Assembly (NCBI RefSeq): GCF_030848305.1
Contig: NZ_CP114598.1
Location: forward strand, 1,426,001 to 1,490,000
Length of the DNA: 64,000 nucleotides
From: Akkermansia muciniphila
GTDB lineage: Bacteria > Verrucomicrobiota > Verrucomicrobiia > Verrucomicrobiales > Akkermansiaceae
Direction of reading: 5' to 3'
Part shown: piece after piece, positions 36,401 to 44,475 of the stretch
Layout of the letters: each line of letters begins with the position of its first letter
How positions within the stretch are numbered: the stretch's first letter is position 1
Translations under genes and position numbers: made by a program
Notes under the pieces: generated by a model
What the model was told of the DNA's origin: nothing
What the model saw: the letters and a program-made list of their open reading frames with translations, nothing else
The model's database searches: none

Positions 36401-36683
36401 CCGTCTGCCCGCCCAGGGTCGGGAGAAGGGCATCCGGTTTTTCCCGGATGATGATTTTCTCCACGAACTCCGGGGTGATCGGTTCAATATAAGTGCGCGG
36501 GGAGGTCTCCGGATCCGTCATGATGGTGGCGGGATTGGAGTTCACCAGCACTACTTCATAACCTTCTTCCCGGAGGGCTTTGCAGGCTTGGGTGCCGGAG
36601 TAGTCGAATTCGCAGCCCTGGCCGATGACGATCGGGCCGGACCCGATCACGAGAATCTTTTTAATGGAGGTGTCTTTAGGCAT
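33480..36683 (-). CDS. carB: Carbamoyl-phosphate synthase large subunit
   Basis: 1067 residues, the usual full length. Two homologous halves each carry an ATP-grasp synthase domain ([20 protein letters not shown] near the N-terminus; [20 protein letters not shown] near 557). A C-terminal MGS-like allosteric domain lies at about 940-1067 ([20 protein letters not shown]), the site where UMP or IMP and ornithine act in other bacteria. It makes carbamoyl phosphate for pyrimidines and arginine. It follows glnN with a 252-bp spacer containing a large hairpin, so glutamine supply and use are neighbours. Confidence 0.97.
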   Translation of the reverse strand: MPKDTSIKKILVIGSGPIVIGQGCEFDYSGTQACKALREEGYEVVLVNSNPATIMTDPETSPRTYIEPITPEFVEKIIIREKPDALLPTLGGQTALNCAMELHRSGVLEREKVRMIGANADAIDRGEDRNLFKEAMLRIGLDVPRSGIAHTMEEARRVAGDIGSFPLIVRPAFTLGGMGGGVAYNKTEFEEICARGLDLSPVSEILIEESLIGWKEFEMEVMRDRADNCVVICSIENIDPMGVHTGDSITVAPIQTLTDREYQAMRDASFAVIREIGVETGGSNIQFAINPANGRMIVIEMNPRVSRSSALASKATGFPIAKLAAKLAVGYTLDELRNDITRETPACFEPTIDYVVTKVPRFTFEKFKQADEHLTTSMKSVGEAMAIGRTFKESLQKALRSLETGRWGWGFDAKAPQAPSAEEITRKLAVPTAERIFWIQTAFSNGFSLDEVQQLTQIDPWFLAQMQDLARAGDSLDKLDLREAKKLGFSDRQIALARGTTEENIRKERLEQGIVPGYRLVDTCAAEFEAYTPYFYSTYGDENEARETGRKKILILGGGPNRIGQGIEFDYCCVHASIALREMGYETIIVNSNPETVSTDYDSSDKLFFEPLTLEDVLHICEQEKPDGVIVQFGGQTPLNLANALEAHGVPIIGTSPKAIDLAEDREHFSALLKELGLKQADAGTATNVEDAAAIAARIGYPVLLRPSFVLGGRGMIIVYEEKELRRYMNEAVEASEERPVLIDRFLENAVEIDVDVIADRERAVIGAIMQHVEPAGIHSGDSASMIPAMGISMKMHKEITRASKELARKLNVCGLMNIQFAVKDEQLYVIEVNPRASRTVPFVSKSIGRPLAKLAAQVMAGKTLAELGFTREITPEYYCVKEAVFPWGRFPGIDVVLGPEMKSTGEVMGIDPDPDIAFAKSQVSAFNPLPTEGKVFISVNDRDKDRVLHMARQLADMGFTLCATRGTMIHLLQHDIECERAYKVNEARRPNIVDHIKNGDIDFIINTPGSHDARADDIIIRSSAIAAKTSYCTNLASAQACVNAIEALKNKNLQVCTIQEYHAQNL

Positions 36684-36842
36684 AATGGCGATGGAAGAAT
36701 CCTGTGATCCTGGACCGCGGATTTCCGCCGGGGGAATTAAGTGCCCGCCGGGCTCCGGAGGAAAGTTTTTTTACGGTCAATGACGCGGATTTTCAGGGTG
36801 TGGGGATCAGTTGAACATGGTGGGGAAAGGAGGCCGGAACAA

Positions 36843-36933
36843 GGTGCGCCAAGGCTCCGGAGCCGTGCCGCCCCCTGCGGACAGAGGCTTGACCCGCGAG
36901 GGGGGGCATAACTCCGGAGCCCGTCGGTGCACC
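36843..36933 (-). repeat. Large GC-rich hairpin between glnN and carB
   Basis: The minus-strand transcript just after the glnN stop can fold into one rod. GGTGC pairs with GCACC at the base, then GGCTCCGGAG with CTCCGGAGCC, then TGCC-C-CCCCCT with AGGGGG-C-GGCA, then GCGG with CCGC at the tip. CTCCGGAG is itself palindromic and a third copy lies at 36752-36759. No T-run follows directly, so it is not a plain terminator. It could be a 3' stabilising structure, a REP-like element or a leader for carB. The remaining part of 36684-36935 shows no gene. Confidence 0.5.
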
Positions 36934-36935
36934 CT

Positions 36936-39071
36936 CTAATAGATGAACAGCATTTCCCGGTACTTGGGGAGAGGCCAGGACCGGTCGTTCACCAGGGTTT
37001 CTGCGGCATCGACGCTGGTTCTCAATCGGGACATCGCAACGAGGATGTCCTCATGGCAGCTCGTAAGCGCCGTTTCCAGGGTATCCAGGTCGGATACGAT
37101 GGAATCCAGGGCGTCGCCCAGCTTGTCCGCCAGCTTCTGCAGGGCGGCGGTGCCGCTGGTCCGCTTGGCGTCCAGCGCCCTGGAGAGCGCGGAAACGGTT
37201 TGCTCGTATTCATTGCGCAGAGCGGGGAGAATGATGGTGGCGGCCATTTCCCAGGACAGGCGGCCTTCAATGCGGATGCGCCTGTGGTATTCTTCCAGGA
37301 AAATCTCAAACCTGGATTCCAGCTCCCGCCTGGAAAAGACGCCGTATTTTTCAAACAGGGCCACATTCTTTTCATTCACCAGGGTGTGAAGGGCCGTCAT
37401 CGTATTTTTCAGGTTGGGGAGGCCGCGGCGTTCCGCTTCTTTCACCCATTCTTCCGAATAATTGTCCCCGTTGAAGATGATTCTCTTGTGTTCGGAAATC
37501 CTGCGCTTGAGCGTTTCCTGGAGCTGCGGCAGGAATGTTTCCGGAGCGAAGGAGGAAAGTTCTTCCGCCAGGGAATCGAGGGATTCCGCCACAATGGTGT
37601 TCAGGGTCATCATGGGACCCGCGCAGGATTGAGATGAGCCCGGTGCGCGGAATTCAAACTTGTTGCCGGTGAAGGCGAACGGGCTGGTGCGGTTGCGGTC
37701 CGTCGCGTCCCGGGGAAGGACGGGCAGCGTGTCCACGCCGATCTTGAGCGTATCGTTGCGCTTGCCGCAGCCGGAAGAGCCGTTGATCATATTCTCAATT
37801 ACTTCATTGAGCTGGGCGCCCAGGAAAATGGAGATAATGGCCGGGGGGGCTTCGTTCGCGCCAAGGCGGTGGTCGTTCCCGGCGCTGGCCACGGAATTTC
37901 GCAGCAAGTCGCTGTGTTTGTCAACGGCCTCGATGATGGCGGTCAGGACGGTCAGGAAAATGGCGTTTTGCTGCGGATCCGAGCCGGGGTCAAGCAGGTT
38001 CTTGTTCCCGTAGGAAATGGACCAGTTGTTATGCTTGCCGGAACCGTTGACGCCAGCAAAGGGCTTTTCATGAAGCAGGCATACCAGGCCGTGCTTGCTG
38101 GCCTGCTGGCGCAGAACCTCCATCACCAGCATGTTGTGGTCGATCGCCAGGTTCACGTCCTCAAACAGAGGGGCCAGTTCAAATTGCGCGGGCGCCACTT
38201 CGTTGTGGCGGGTCTTGGCCGGGATCCCCAGTCTCCAGAGTTCCTGTTCCACGTCGCTCATGAAATTAAGGACGCGGGGTTTGATGGAGCCGAAATAATG
38301 GTCTTCCAGCTGCTGGTGCTTGGCGGGAGGTGCGCCGAAAAGGGTGCGCCCTGTCTGGACCAGGTCCGGGCGGTTCAGGTAGAAGTTCTTGTCAATGAGG
38401 AAGTACTCCTGTTCCGGCCCCAGCGTGATGGTCACGTGTTCATCCGGAAGGCCGAAGCACTTCATCAGCTTCTTGACGGCGTTGCCCAATGCCTGGCGGG
38501 AGCGCAGCAGCGGAGTCTTCTTATCCAGCGCGTCTCCCGTATAGGAACAGTAGGCGGTAGGGATGCAGAGCGTGGCTCCGTTCCCGTGCCTCTTGATGAA
38601 GGCGGGGCTGGTGGGGTCCCAGGCGGTGTATCCGCGGGCCTCAAAGGTGCAGCGCAGGCCGCCGGAAGGGAAACTGGACGCGTCCGGTTCGCTCACAATC
38701 AGGTTTTTGCCGGAGAAGCTCATGATGGGTTCCATTCCCTTGGGGTCCAGGAAGGAATCGTGCTTCTCCGCCGTGGAGCCCGTCATGGGCTGGAACCAGT
38801 GCGTATAGTGAGTGGCTCCCCGTTCCAGAGCCCACTGCTTCATGGCGTGGGCCACATCCGCGGCAATGTCCGCGTTCAGAGGAAGTCCGTCCTGGATAGT
38901 GGCCAGGAGGGTTTTTGCCGTATCTTTGGGCAGGTACTTCTTCATCACTTCCGTGCTGAAGACATCCGCTCCGTAATAATCAATGCTGACCGGGGCGCTT
39001 TCGCTTGCTCCGCCCACGGGCAGGGAAGCGATGGCGCTGATGGCTTGTGTTCGTGTCGAGTCACTCATCAT
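36936..39071 (-). CDS. glnN: Glutamine synthetase type III (first copy)
   Basis: 711 residues. GSIII marks: GLRCTFEARGYTAWDPTSPA, EQEYFLID, GKHNNWS, GNDHRLGANEAPPAIISIFL and NRTSPFAFTGNKFEFRAPGS. It makes glutamine from glutamate, ammonia and ATP, as a large dodecamer in characterised members. An open frame reaches 39134, but a near-perfect sigma-54 promoter lies at 39096-39112, inside that extension. Translation must therefore start at ATG 39071 or 39068 (MMSDSTRTQ). It is divergent from gltB and shares its control region. A second copy lies at 47496. Confidence 0.95.
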   Translation of the reverse strand: MMSDSTRTQAISAIASLPVGGASESAPVSIDYYGADVFSTEVMKKYLPKDTAKTLLATIQDGLPLNADIAADVAHAMKQWALERGATHYTHWFQPMTGSTAEKHDSFLDPKGMEPIMSFSGKNLIVSEPDASSFPSGGLRCTFEARGYTAWDPTSPAFIKRHGNGATLCIPTAYCSYTGDALDKKTPLLRSRQALGNAVKKLMKCFGLPDEHVTITLGPEQEYFLIDKNFYLNRPDLVQTGRTLFGAPPAKHQQLEDHYFGSIKPRVLNFMSDVEQELWRLGIPAKTRHNEVAPAQFELAPLFEDVNLAIDHNMLVMEVLRQQASKHGLVCLLHEKPFAGVNGSGKHNNWSISYGNKNLLDPGSDPQQNAIFLTVLTAIIEAVDKHSDLLRNSVASAGNDHRLGANEAPPAIISIFLGAQLNEVIENMINGSSGCGKRNDTLKIGVDTLPVLPRDATDRNRTSPFAFTGNKFEFRAPGSSQSCAGPMMTLNTIVAESLDSLAEELSSFAPETFLPQLQETLKRRISEHKRIIFNGDNYSEEWVKEAERRGLPNLKNTMTALHTLVNEKNVALFEKYGVFSRRELESRFEIFLEEYHRRIRIEGRLSWEMAATIILPALRNEYEQTVSALSRALDAKRTSGTAALQKLADKLGDALDSIVSDLDTLETALTSCHEDILVAMSRLRTSVDAAETLVNDRSWPLPKYREMLFIY

Positions 39072-39095
39072 GGTTAACTGTTGTACCTTTTCTTC

Positions 39096-39112
39096 AGCAA
39101 GAAGCGTGCCAA
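39096..39112 (-). promoter_or_regulatory. Sigma-54 promoter of glnN
   Basis: On the minus strand the site reads TTGGCACG-CTTC-TTGCT, with the -24 GG and -12 GC exactly 10 nt apart. All positions match the sigma-54 consensus (YTGGCACG-N4-TTGCW). Transcription would begin near 39085, about 14 nt before the ATG at 39071. Sigma-54 promoters need an enhancer-binding ATPase; candidate sites are at 39235-39281. Confidence 0.9.
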
Positions 39113-39234
39113 CTTTCCAGGTAAATGTTCTCATGAATATATTGTTAATTTTAATTTATTGATTATTAGTGAAATATGAATATTGTGGCAAAGGGGCTGC
39201 AAAAAAGGGAAACAAAACTGCGCATAAGAATGAA

Positions 39235-39248
39235 TTACAAAAATGTAA
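39235..39248. promoter_or_regulatory. Palindromic operator/enhancer copy 1 (TTACA-N4-TGTAA)
   Basis: A 5-bp dyad TTACA/TGTAA with AAAA spacer. It is identical to copy 2, and both continue with the same AAs. It lies about 156 bp upstream of the predicted glnN start site and 198 bp upstream of that of gltB, the distance range of enhancers for sigma-54 activators. The bound protein is not known from this window. Confidence 0.75.
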
Positions 39249-39267
39249 AATCGCAACAAAGGGGTGA

Positions 39268-39281
39268 TTACAAAAATGTAA
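39268..39281. promoter_or_regulatory. Palindromic operator/enhancer copy 2 (TTACA-N4-TGTAA)
   Basis: Same 14-bp sequence as copy 1, displaced by 33 bp, close to three helical turns, so two dimers could bind on one face. Its distance is about 189 bp to the glnN start site and 165 bp to the gltB start site. The two copies together are centred almost exactly between the divergent promoters. Confidence 0.75.
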
Positions 39282-39412
39282 AAAATTCTTCTCGGGGGGA
39301 ACGATATTTTTATTCCGCTTCAAAATGTCCTGTTATGCCGGCAGCCGCGTCAGTCTTTGTAAAACGGGGGTAAAACAGTTTGAAAGCGGGAAAATAGGAA
39401 GTCTGGGCAATG

Positions 39413-39429
39413 TTGGCACGGTTTTTGCT
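39413..39429 (+). promoter_or_regulatory. Sigma-54 promoter of gltB
   Basis: TTGGCACG-GTTT-TTGCT, a full match to the sigma-54 consensus with 10 nt between the GG and GC dinucleotides. Transcription would start near 39440, about 29 nt before the gltB ATG. It mirrors the glnN promoter across the 397-bp space 39072-39468, which holds no gene. Confidence 0.92.
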
Positions 39430-39468
39430 GCAAATAAGTCAGCTTAACCCAAACAAAACAGCAAACTG

Positions 39469-42400
39469 ATGAATAGCGATCAATTTGAGACAGGCATTCC
39501 TGCGCCGCAGGGATTGTATGATTTTGAACAGGAGAGGGACGCCTGCGGCGTGGGCCTGGTGGCTGACCTGAAAAATGAACCGAGCCACAAAATCATTGAA
39601 ATGGGAATTACTGTTCTCAAGAGGCTCATGCACCGCGGAGCCGTGGGAAGCGATCCGGATACCGGGGACGGCGCGGGCATTCTGCTGGCCCTTCCGGATG
39701 AATTTTTCCGCCTGGCGCTTCCCAACAAGCTTCCCGCCAGAGGCAAATACGGGGTGGCCATGATGTTCGGCGGATGCGGCCATGAAGAGGAATTGGAAGC
39801 CGCCGTTACGGAAAACGGCAGCAGCGTGATTGCGTGGAGGCAGGTTCCTATGGACCGGGACAGCATCGGTAAAAACGCCCAGCGCACATGTCCCCTGATC
39901 CGTCAGTTATTCATTGACGGCAGCGGTTTTGCGGATCAGGCGGAATTTGAACGCAAGCTGTTTGTGATGCGCCGGGAAATGGAACGGCGCGTGGAAGGCT
40001 GTTATGTGTGCAGCTGCTCCAGCCGCAGCATTGTGTACAAGGGGCTGTTCCTCGGCACGCAGATTGAAGGATTTTACGGAGACCTGGCCAGCGAGCATTT
40101 TAAATCCCCTCTGGCCCTTGTCCACCAGCGCTACAGCACGAATACGTTCCCAACCTGGAGCCTGGCCCATCCCTTCAGGTATCTGGCACACAACGGGGAA
40201 ATCAACACCCTGCGCGGGAACCTGAACCACCTGAGCGTGCGTGAGCCGCATTTGTCCTCCACCCTGCTGGGGGATGACCTGCAGAAGCTGCTGCCCCTTA
40301 TTTCCCCCGGCCAGAGCGATTCCGCCTGTCTGGACAACATGGTTGAGCTGCTGGCCGCCGCCGGGCGGGACCTGCGCCATGTCATGCTCATGCTCATGCC
40401 GCAGGCCTGGGGCGTCAACTACCATTTAGGGCCGGATGTGCGCGGTTTCTTTGAATACCACTCCGCCATGATGGAACCCTGGGACGGCCCGACCGCCGTC
40501 GTTTTTTCCGATGGTATCAATGCAGGAGCCATGCTGGACCGCAACGGCCTGCGCCCTGCGCGCTATACGCTGACCACGGATGACATTTTCATTCTGGCTT
40601 CGGAAACGGGCGTGGCGGACATTCCCGCGGAAAAAGTAGCCCGCAAAGGCCGCCTCCGTCCCGGGGAAATGATTTATTGCGACCTGGTGCACCACCGGCT
40701 GGTATCCGATGCTGAAACCAAGAATGAAATGGCCAGGCGCATGCCCTACCGCCGCTGGGTGGAGAAAAACAAGATTTCCGTCCGTTCCCTGTTTGATTCC
40801 ATTTCCGCCTCTGCGGAAATGCCGGACCTCGTGGGCCGCCAGCGCCAGTTCGGATTCACCCAGGAGGATGTGGAGCTGATCATCCGCCCCATGATGCTGA
40901 AAGGCGCGGAACCTCTCGGCTCCATGGGAAATGACGCGCCGCTGGCCGTCCTCTCCGGAAAGGCTCCCCTCCTGTTCAATTATTTCAAGCAGCTCTTCGC
41001 CCAGGTGACCAACCCTCCCATCGACCCCATCCGGGAGGAGCTGGTCATGAGCCTGACCACATACATAGGCAACCATCCCAACATTCTGGAAGAAACGCCG
41101 GAGCATGCCCGTCTTATCAAGATGGCGCGTCCCGTCATTACGGATGAAGAGCTCAACCGCCTCTGCAATATTCGGGAGGCCGGCTTCCCCTCCGCCAGGC
41201 TTCCCCTCCAGTTCCCGGAAGGCGGGGACGGGAAAGCCCTGCGGGAGACGCTGGAAAGCCTGGCGGAATCCGCCGTGGGCCTGGTCAGGTCTGGCGTGCG
41301 CATTCTGGTGCTGACGGACCGCAACATAGGGAACGGCTACCTTCCCGTTCCCAGCCTTCTGGCCTGTTCCGTGGTGAACCGCGCGCTGGCTTCCGCCGGG
41401 CTGCGTTCCGACGTGGGGCTGATTCTGGAAACCGGGGAGGCGAGGGAAACAATGCATTTTGCGCTTCTGCTGGGCTTCGGAGCCACGGCGGTCAATCCGT
41501 ACCTGGCTCTGGCGACGGTTACTTCCCTGGCCGCGCCGCAGGACTGCCCGCTGGATGTGGTGAAAGCCTCCGGAAACTACATCAATGCCATAGACAAGGG
41601 ATTGCTCAAAATCATGTCCAAGATGGGCATTTCCACGTTGCGCAGCTACCGCTCCTCCCAGCTGTTCGAGGCTGTGGGGCTGAACCGGGAACTGATTGAC
41701 GAATTCTTTCCCGGCACCGTCAGCCGCGTAGGCGGCATAGGGCTGGATGAAATAGCCGCGGAATGCAACCAGCGCGCCGCTCAACACGCGGAACACGGAG
41801 ACAAGCTGGATGCGGGAGGGCAGTACAAGTATAAAAAAGGCGGGGAGAACCATCTCTGGAATCCGCAGACGCTTCAGGCTTTCCGCGCTGCCGTGCGTGA
41901 CAATGACGAACGGAAATACCGGGAATTCGCGGATTACAGCAATCGGCAGGCGCAGCATCTCTGCACCCTGCGCGGCCTGTTTGAATTTGCTCCGGCGGAC
42001 GCTATCCCCCTGGAAGAAGTGGAAAGCGTGGATTCCATCTTGCGCCGTTTCGTTTCCGGGGCCATGTCTTTGGGTTCCCTCAGTCCGGAAGCCCATGAAA
42101 CCATCGCCATTGCGATGAACAAAATAGGAGCCAAGAGCAATTCCGGGGAAGGGGGGGAAGATGAAGCCCGCTATGAACCCAACGCCCGGGGCGAAGTTCG
42201 CTACAGCGCCATCAAGCAGGTGGCGAGCGGGCGTTTTGGCGTGACTATTAATTATCTGCGCCACGCTTCCGAGCTCCAGATTAAGATGGCCCAGGGGGCC
42301 AAGCCCGGGGAAGGGGGGCAGCTCCCGGCGCACAAGGTGGATCCGTACATCGCCCGGCTGCGCCATTCCATGCCGAACGTCAGCCTCATTTCTCCTCCTC

Positions 42401-43908
42401 CGCATCATGACATTTACTCCATTGAAGACCTGGCCCAGTTAATTTACGACCTGCGCAACTCCAATCCGGATGCCCGTGTCTCCGTCAAGCTTGTTTCCGA
42501 GGTGGGCATCGGCGCGGTTGCCGCGGGCGTGGTGAAGGCCCATGCGGATGTGGTTGTGGTCAGCGGCCACGACGGCGGAACGGGAGCTTCTCCTCTCACC
42601 AGCGTGAAGCACGCCGGGCTGCCGTGGGAGCTGGGGCTGGCGGAAACGCAGCAGACGCTTGTGCTCAACAAGCTCCGTTCCCGCGTCCGTCTCCAGGTGG
42701 ACGGCCAGCTGCGCACCGGGAGGGACGTCGTGATGGCCGCCCTGCTGGGGGCGGAGGAATTCGGTTTTGGAACCGCCATTCTGATCTCCATCGGTTGCGC
42801 CATGCTCCGCAGGTGCCATGAAAATACGTGTCCGGTAGGCGTCGCTACGCAGGATCCGGCCCTGAGGGCCAAATTCAGCGGCAAGCCGGAATACGTCATC
42901 AACTACCTCCGCTTTGTGGCCCGGGAAACGCGGGAAATCCTGGCTTCCTTGGGGCTTCGTTCCCTGGATGAAGCCGTAGGCAGGACGGATCTGCTTTCCG
43001 TCAACCGCGCCATAGATTTTTACAAGGCCCGGCATTTGGATTTCTCCTCCATCCTGCATGCGGCAGAGGGGGACGGACGCAGATTTGACCCCTCTTTTGA
43101 AAAGGAACCGCTGGACAACTACGACCGCCGCCATTTGCTGCCGGCATTGAAGCCCCTGCTGGAAAAGGGGGAAAAGATGGAACTCTGCCGCGACGTCCGC
43201 AATGTGGACCGGACGGTGGGGACGGAGCTTTCCGGCGAACTGGTGATGAAATTCGGGCCGCGCGGCCTGGCGGAAGATACGCTGACGGTGCACTTCACCG
43301 GATGCGCGGGGCAAAGCTTCGGGGCTTTTCTGGCTCCCGGCGTTACCTTTGAACTTGTCGGGGAAGCGAATGACTTTGTCGGGAAGGGCCTGTCCGGCGG
43401 CAAAATCATCGTGCGCCCCCCGGACCATATTTCCTACGTACCGTCGGACAACGTCATCGCCGGAAACGTCATCGGCTATGGGGCCACTTCCGGCAGCATC
43501 TTCCTTCACGGTCAGGCCGGGGAACGTTTCGCCATCCGCAACAGCGGCGCCAAAATGGTGGTGGAAGGCATCGGCGACCACGGCTGTGAATACATGACCG
43601 GGGGCCGTGTGGCGGTGCTCGGCAAGGTGGGCGTCAATTTCGCCGCGGGGATGACCGGCGGCCTGGCCTACGTGTATGATGCGGACAACAACTTCGATCA
43701 GAAATGCAACCTGGGCAGCGTGGACCTGGAAACAGTCATGCCGCATTCCGCTGATGAAGCGGAACTGCTTCAGCTCATTTACGAGCATTACATGGCTACC
43801 AGGAGCCGCAGGGCTTACGACCTGTTAAATAACTGGCCGGAAGAACGCGGCAAATTCATCAAGGTATTCCCGGTGGAATACCGGCATGCCCTGGCTATGC
43901 ATTCCTGA
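39469..43908 (+). CDS. gltB: Glutamate synthase large subunit
   Basis: 1479 residues. The class II glutaminase nucleophile is in ERDACGVGLVADL (Cys about 26), so a short propeptide is removed. Central and FMN-binding synthase domains follow (SLSPEAHETIAIAMNKIGAK, GHDGGTGASPLTSVKHAGLP), with the 3Fe-4S cysteines in CAMLRRCHENTCPVG and a C-terminal GXGXG beta-helix (GGLAYVYDAD). It makes two glutamates from 2-oxoglutarate and glutamine. No gltD small subunit is adjacent. It is divergent from glnN under a shared sigma-54 control region. Confidence 0.97.
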   Translation: MNSDQFETGIPAPQGLYDFEQERDACGVGLVADLKNEPSHKIIEMGITVLKRLMHRGAVGSDPDTGDGAGILLALPDEFFRLALPNKLPARGKYGVAMMFGGCGHEEELEAAVTENGSSVIAWRQVPMDRDSIGKNAQRTCPLIRQLFIDGSGFADQAEFERKLFVMRREMERRVEGCYVCSCSSRSIVYKGLFLGTQIEGFYGDLASEHFKSPLALVHQRYSTNTFPTWSLAHPFRYLAHNGEINTLRGNLNHLSVREPHLSSTLLGDDLQKLLPLISPGQSDSACLDNMVELLAAAGRDLRHVMLMLMPQAWGVNYHLGPDVRGFFEYHSAMMEPWDGPTAVVFSDGINAGAMLDRNGLRPARYTLTTDDIFILASETGVADIPAEKVARKGRLRPGEMIYCDLVHHRLVSDAETKNEMARRMPYRRWVEKNKISVRSLFDSISASAEMPDLVGRQRQFGFTQEDVELIIRPMMLKGAEPLGSMGNDAPLAVLSGKAPLLFNYFKQLFAQVTNPPIDPIREELVMSLTTYIGNHPNILEETPEHARLIKMARPVITDEELNRLCNIREAGFPSARLPLQFPEGGDGKALRETLESLAESAVGLVRSGVRILVLTDRNIGNGYLPVPSLLACSVVNRALASAGLRSDVGLILETGEARETMHFALLLGFGATAVNPYLALATVTSLAAPQDCPLDVVKASGNYINAIDKGLLKIMSKMGISTLRSYRSSQLFEAVGLNRELIDEFFPGTVSRVGGIGLDEIAAECNQRAAQHAEHGDKLDAGGQYKYKKGGENHLWNPQTLQAFRAAVRDNDERKYREFADYSNRQAQHLCTLRGLFEFAPADAIPLEEVESVDSILRRFVSGAMSLGSLSPEAHETIAIAMNKIGAKSNSGEGGEDEARYEPNARGEVRYSAIKQVASGRFGVTINYLRHASELQIKMAQGAKPGEGGQLPAHKVDPYIARLRHSMPNVSLISPPPHHDIYSIEDLAQLIYDLRNSNPDARVSVKLVSEVGIGAVAAGVVKAHADVVVVSGHDGGTGASPLTSVKHAGLPWELGLAETQQTLVLNKLRSRVRLQVDGQLRTGRDVVMAALLGAEEFGFGTAILISIGCAMLRRCHENTCPVGVATQDPALRAKFSGKPEYVINYLRFVARETREILASLGLRSLDEAVGRTDLLSVNRAIDFYKARHLDFSSILHAAEGDGRRFDPSFEKEPLDNYDRRHLLPALKPLLEKGEKMELCRDVRNVDRTVGTELSGELVMKFGPRGLAEDTLTVHFTGCAGQSFGAFLAPGVTFELVGEANDFVGKGLSGGKIIVRPPDHISYVPSDNVIAGNVIGYGATSGSIFLHGQAGERFAIRNSGAKMVVEGIGDHGCEYMTGGRVAVLGKVGVNFAAGMTGGLAYVYDADNNFDQKCNLGSVDLETVMPHSADEAELLQLIYEHYMATRSRRAYDLLNNWPEERGKFIKVFPVEYRHALAMHS

Positions 43909-43948
43909 AAGAAGCATGCAGCAGTTTTCTGTTGTTTGGGGTAAGGCT

Positions 43949-43982
43949 GGGGCCTCCGCGGGTGTGGAGGCCCCCATTTTTT
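43949..43982 (+). terminator. Terminator after gltB
   Basis: A 9-bp GC-rich stem (GGGGCCTCC at 43949-43957 with GGAGGCCCC at 43966-43974) is followed by a T-run (43977-43982). It lies 41 bp after the gltB stop, so gltB is a single-gene unit. Confidence 0.9.
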
Positions 43983-44052
43983 CAGAGGCGTGCACGCTGT
44001 TTCATGGCCGGGTCATTTGGAGACAAATGTTCCAGGAATACCCGGTTCTGTA

Positions 44053-44222
44053 CGGATTACGAATTCGAAGTCAACCGGAAAGTTTGAATAGAAATGTGTT
44101 AGTGGAGTTTTGGTTTTGAAAATTCGAGAGAATGGCAATTAATAAAAAAATAAATTGGAAGGTAACTGACTGATGGTTTTGTTATTCAGGCGATCAGAGA
44201 ATGGCCGCGAATTCGTAATCCG
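44053..44222. repeat. 15-bp inverted repeat spanning 170 bp downstream of gltB
   Basis: CGGATTACGAATTCG at 44053-44067 recurs exactly inverted at 44208-44222. The 140 bp between are A+T-rich with no reading frame of note. The left copy sits inside a smaller CCGGTT/AACCGG dyad (44042-44078). A decayed mobile element (MITE-like ends) or arms of a transcribed RNA are possible; no target-site duplication was found. Confidence 0.45.
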
Positions 44223-44301
44223 CTAGGTTTGCTTCAACGGGTGTTTGGCTTTTTCTGCCAAGCCGCTCCAATTAACTACGCAAATGAATATATGACGAGG
44301 A

Positions 44302-44337
44302 AACCGGCCCTCTCCATCAGGAAAGGGCCGGTTTTTT
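44302..44337 (+). terminator. Orphan plus-strand terminator
   Basis: Stem AACCGGCCCT (44302-44311) with AGGGCCGGTT (44324-44333) followed by TTTT. No protein gene lies between it and the gltB terminator 320 bp upstream, so it either backs up gltB or ends a small RNA. The stretch 43983-44301 otherwise shows only the inverted repeat. Confidence 0.8.
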
Positions 44338-44415
44338 GCGGAATTTCTGTAAGGGAGTTCCCTTTCCTTTTTTGAGGCTTGCGCCGGCAAAATATCTTTT
44401 TCTGCTCCTTTCCAT

Positions 44416-44447
44416 GAAAAAAGTGCGGCCGCGGGGCGGTCGCACTT
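44416..44447 (-). terminator. Terminator after yidC
   Basis: An 11-bp stem (44421-44431 with 44437-44447, one G-T pair) precedes a T-run in the minus direction (plus-strand A at 44417-44422). It ends the rpmH-rnpA-yidD-yidC transcript. Confidence 0.88.
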
Positions 44448-44475
44448 GAAGAGGCGGAAGGAAAAACAGGGATTC

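Noticed and set aside
33489-36707. Uninterrupted plus-strand frame of about 1070 codons opposite carB
   Set aside because: It mirrors carB exactly, its translation is low-complexity (rich in Gly, His, Phe, Arg) with no motif, and long antisense frames are expected opposite a strongly biased gene. The same holds for frames opposite the OPT transporter, gltB, yidC and the glnN copies.
36843-36933. SRP (4.5S) or 6S RNA gene
   Set aside because: The rod-like fold invites the idea, but the SRP core (GGTCAGG with GGAAGGAAGCAG) is absent and the length is too short for 6S RNA.
36936-39134. glnN start at 39134 giving a longer protein
   Set aside because: The extra 21 codons contain a near-perfect sigma-54 promoter, so they lie upstream of or at the promoter and would not be transcribed from it.
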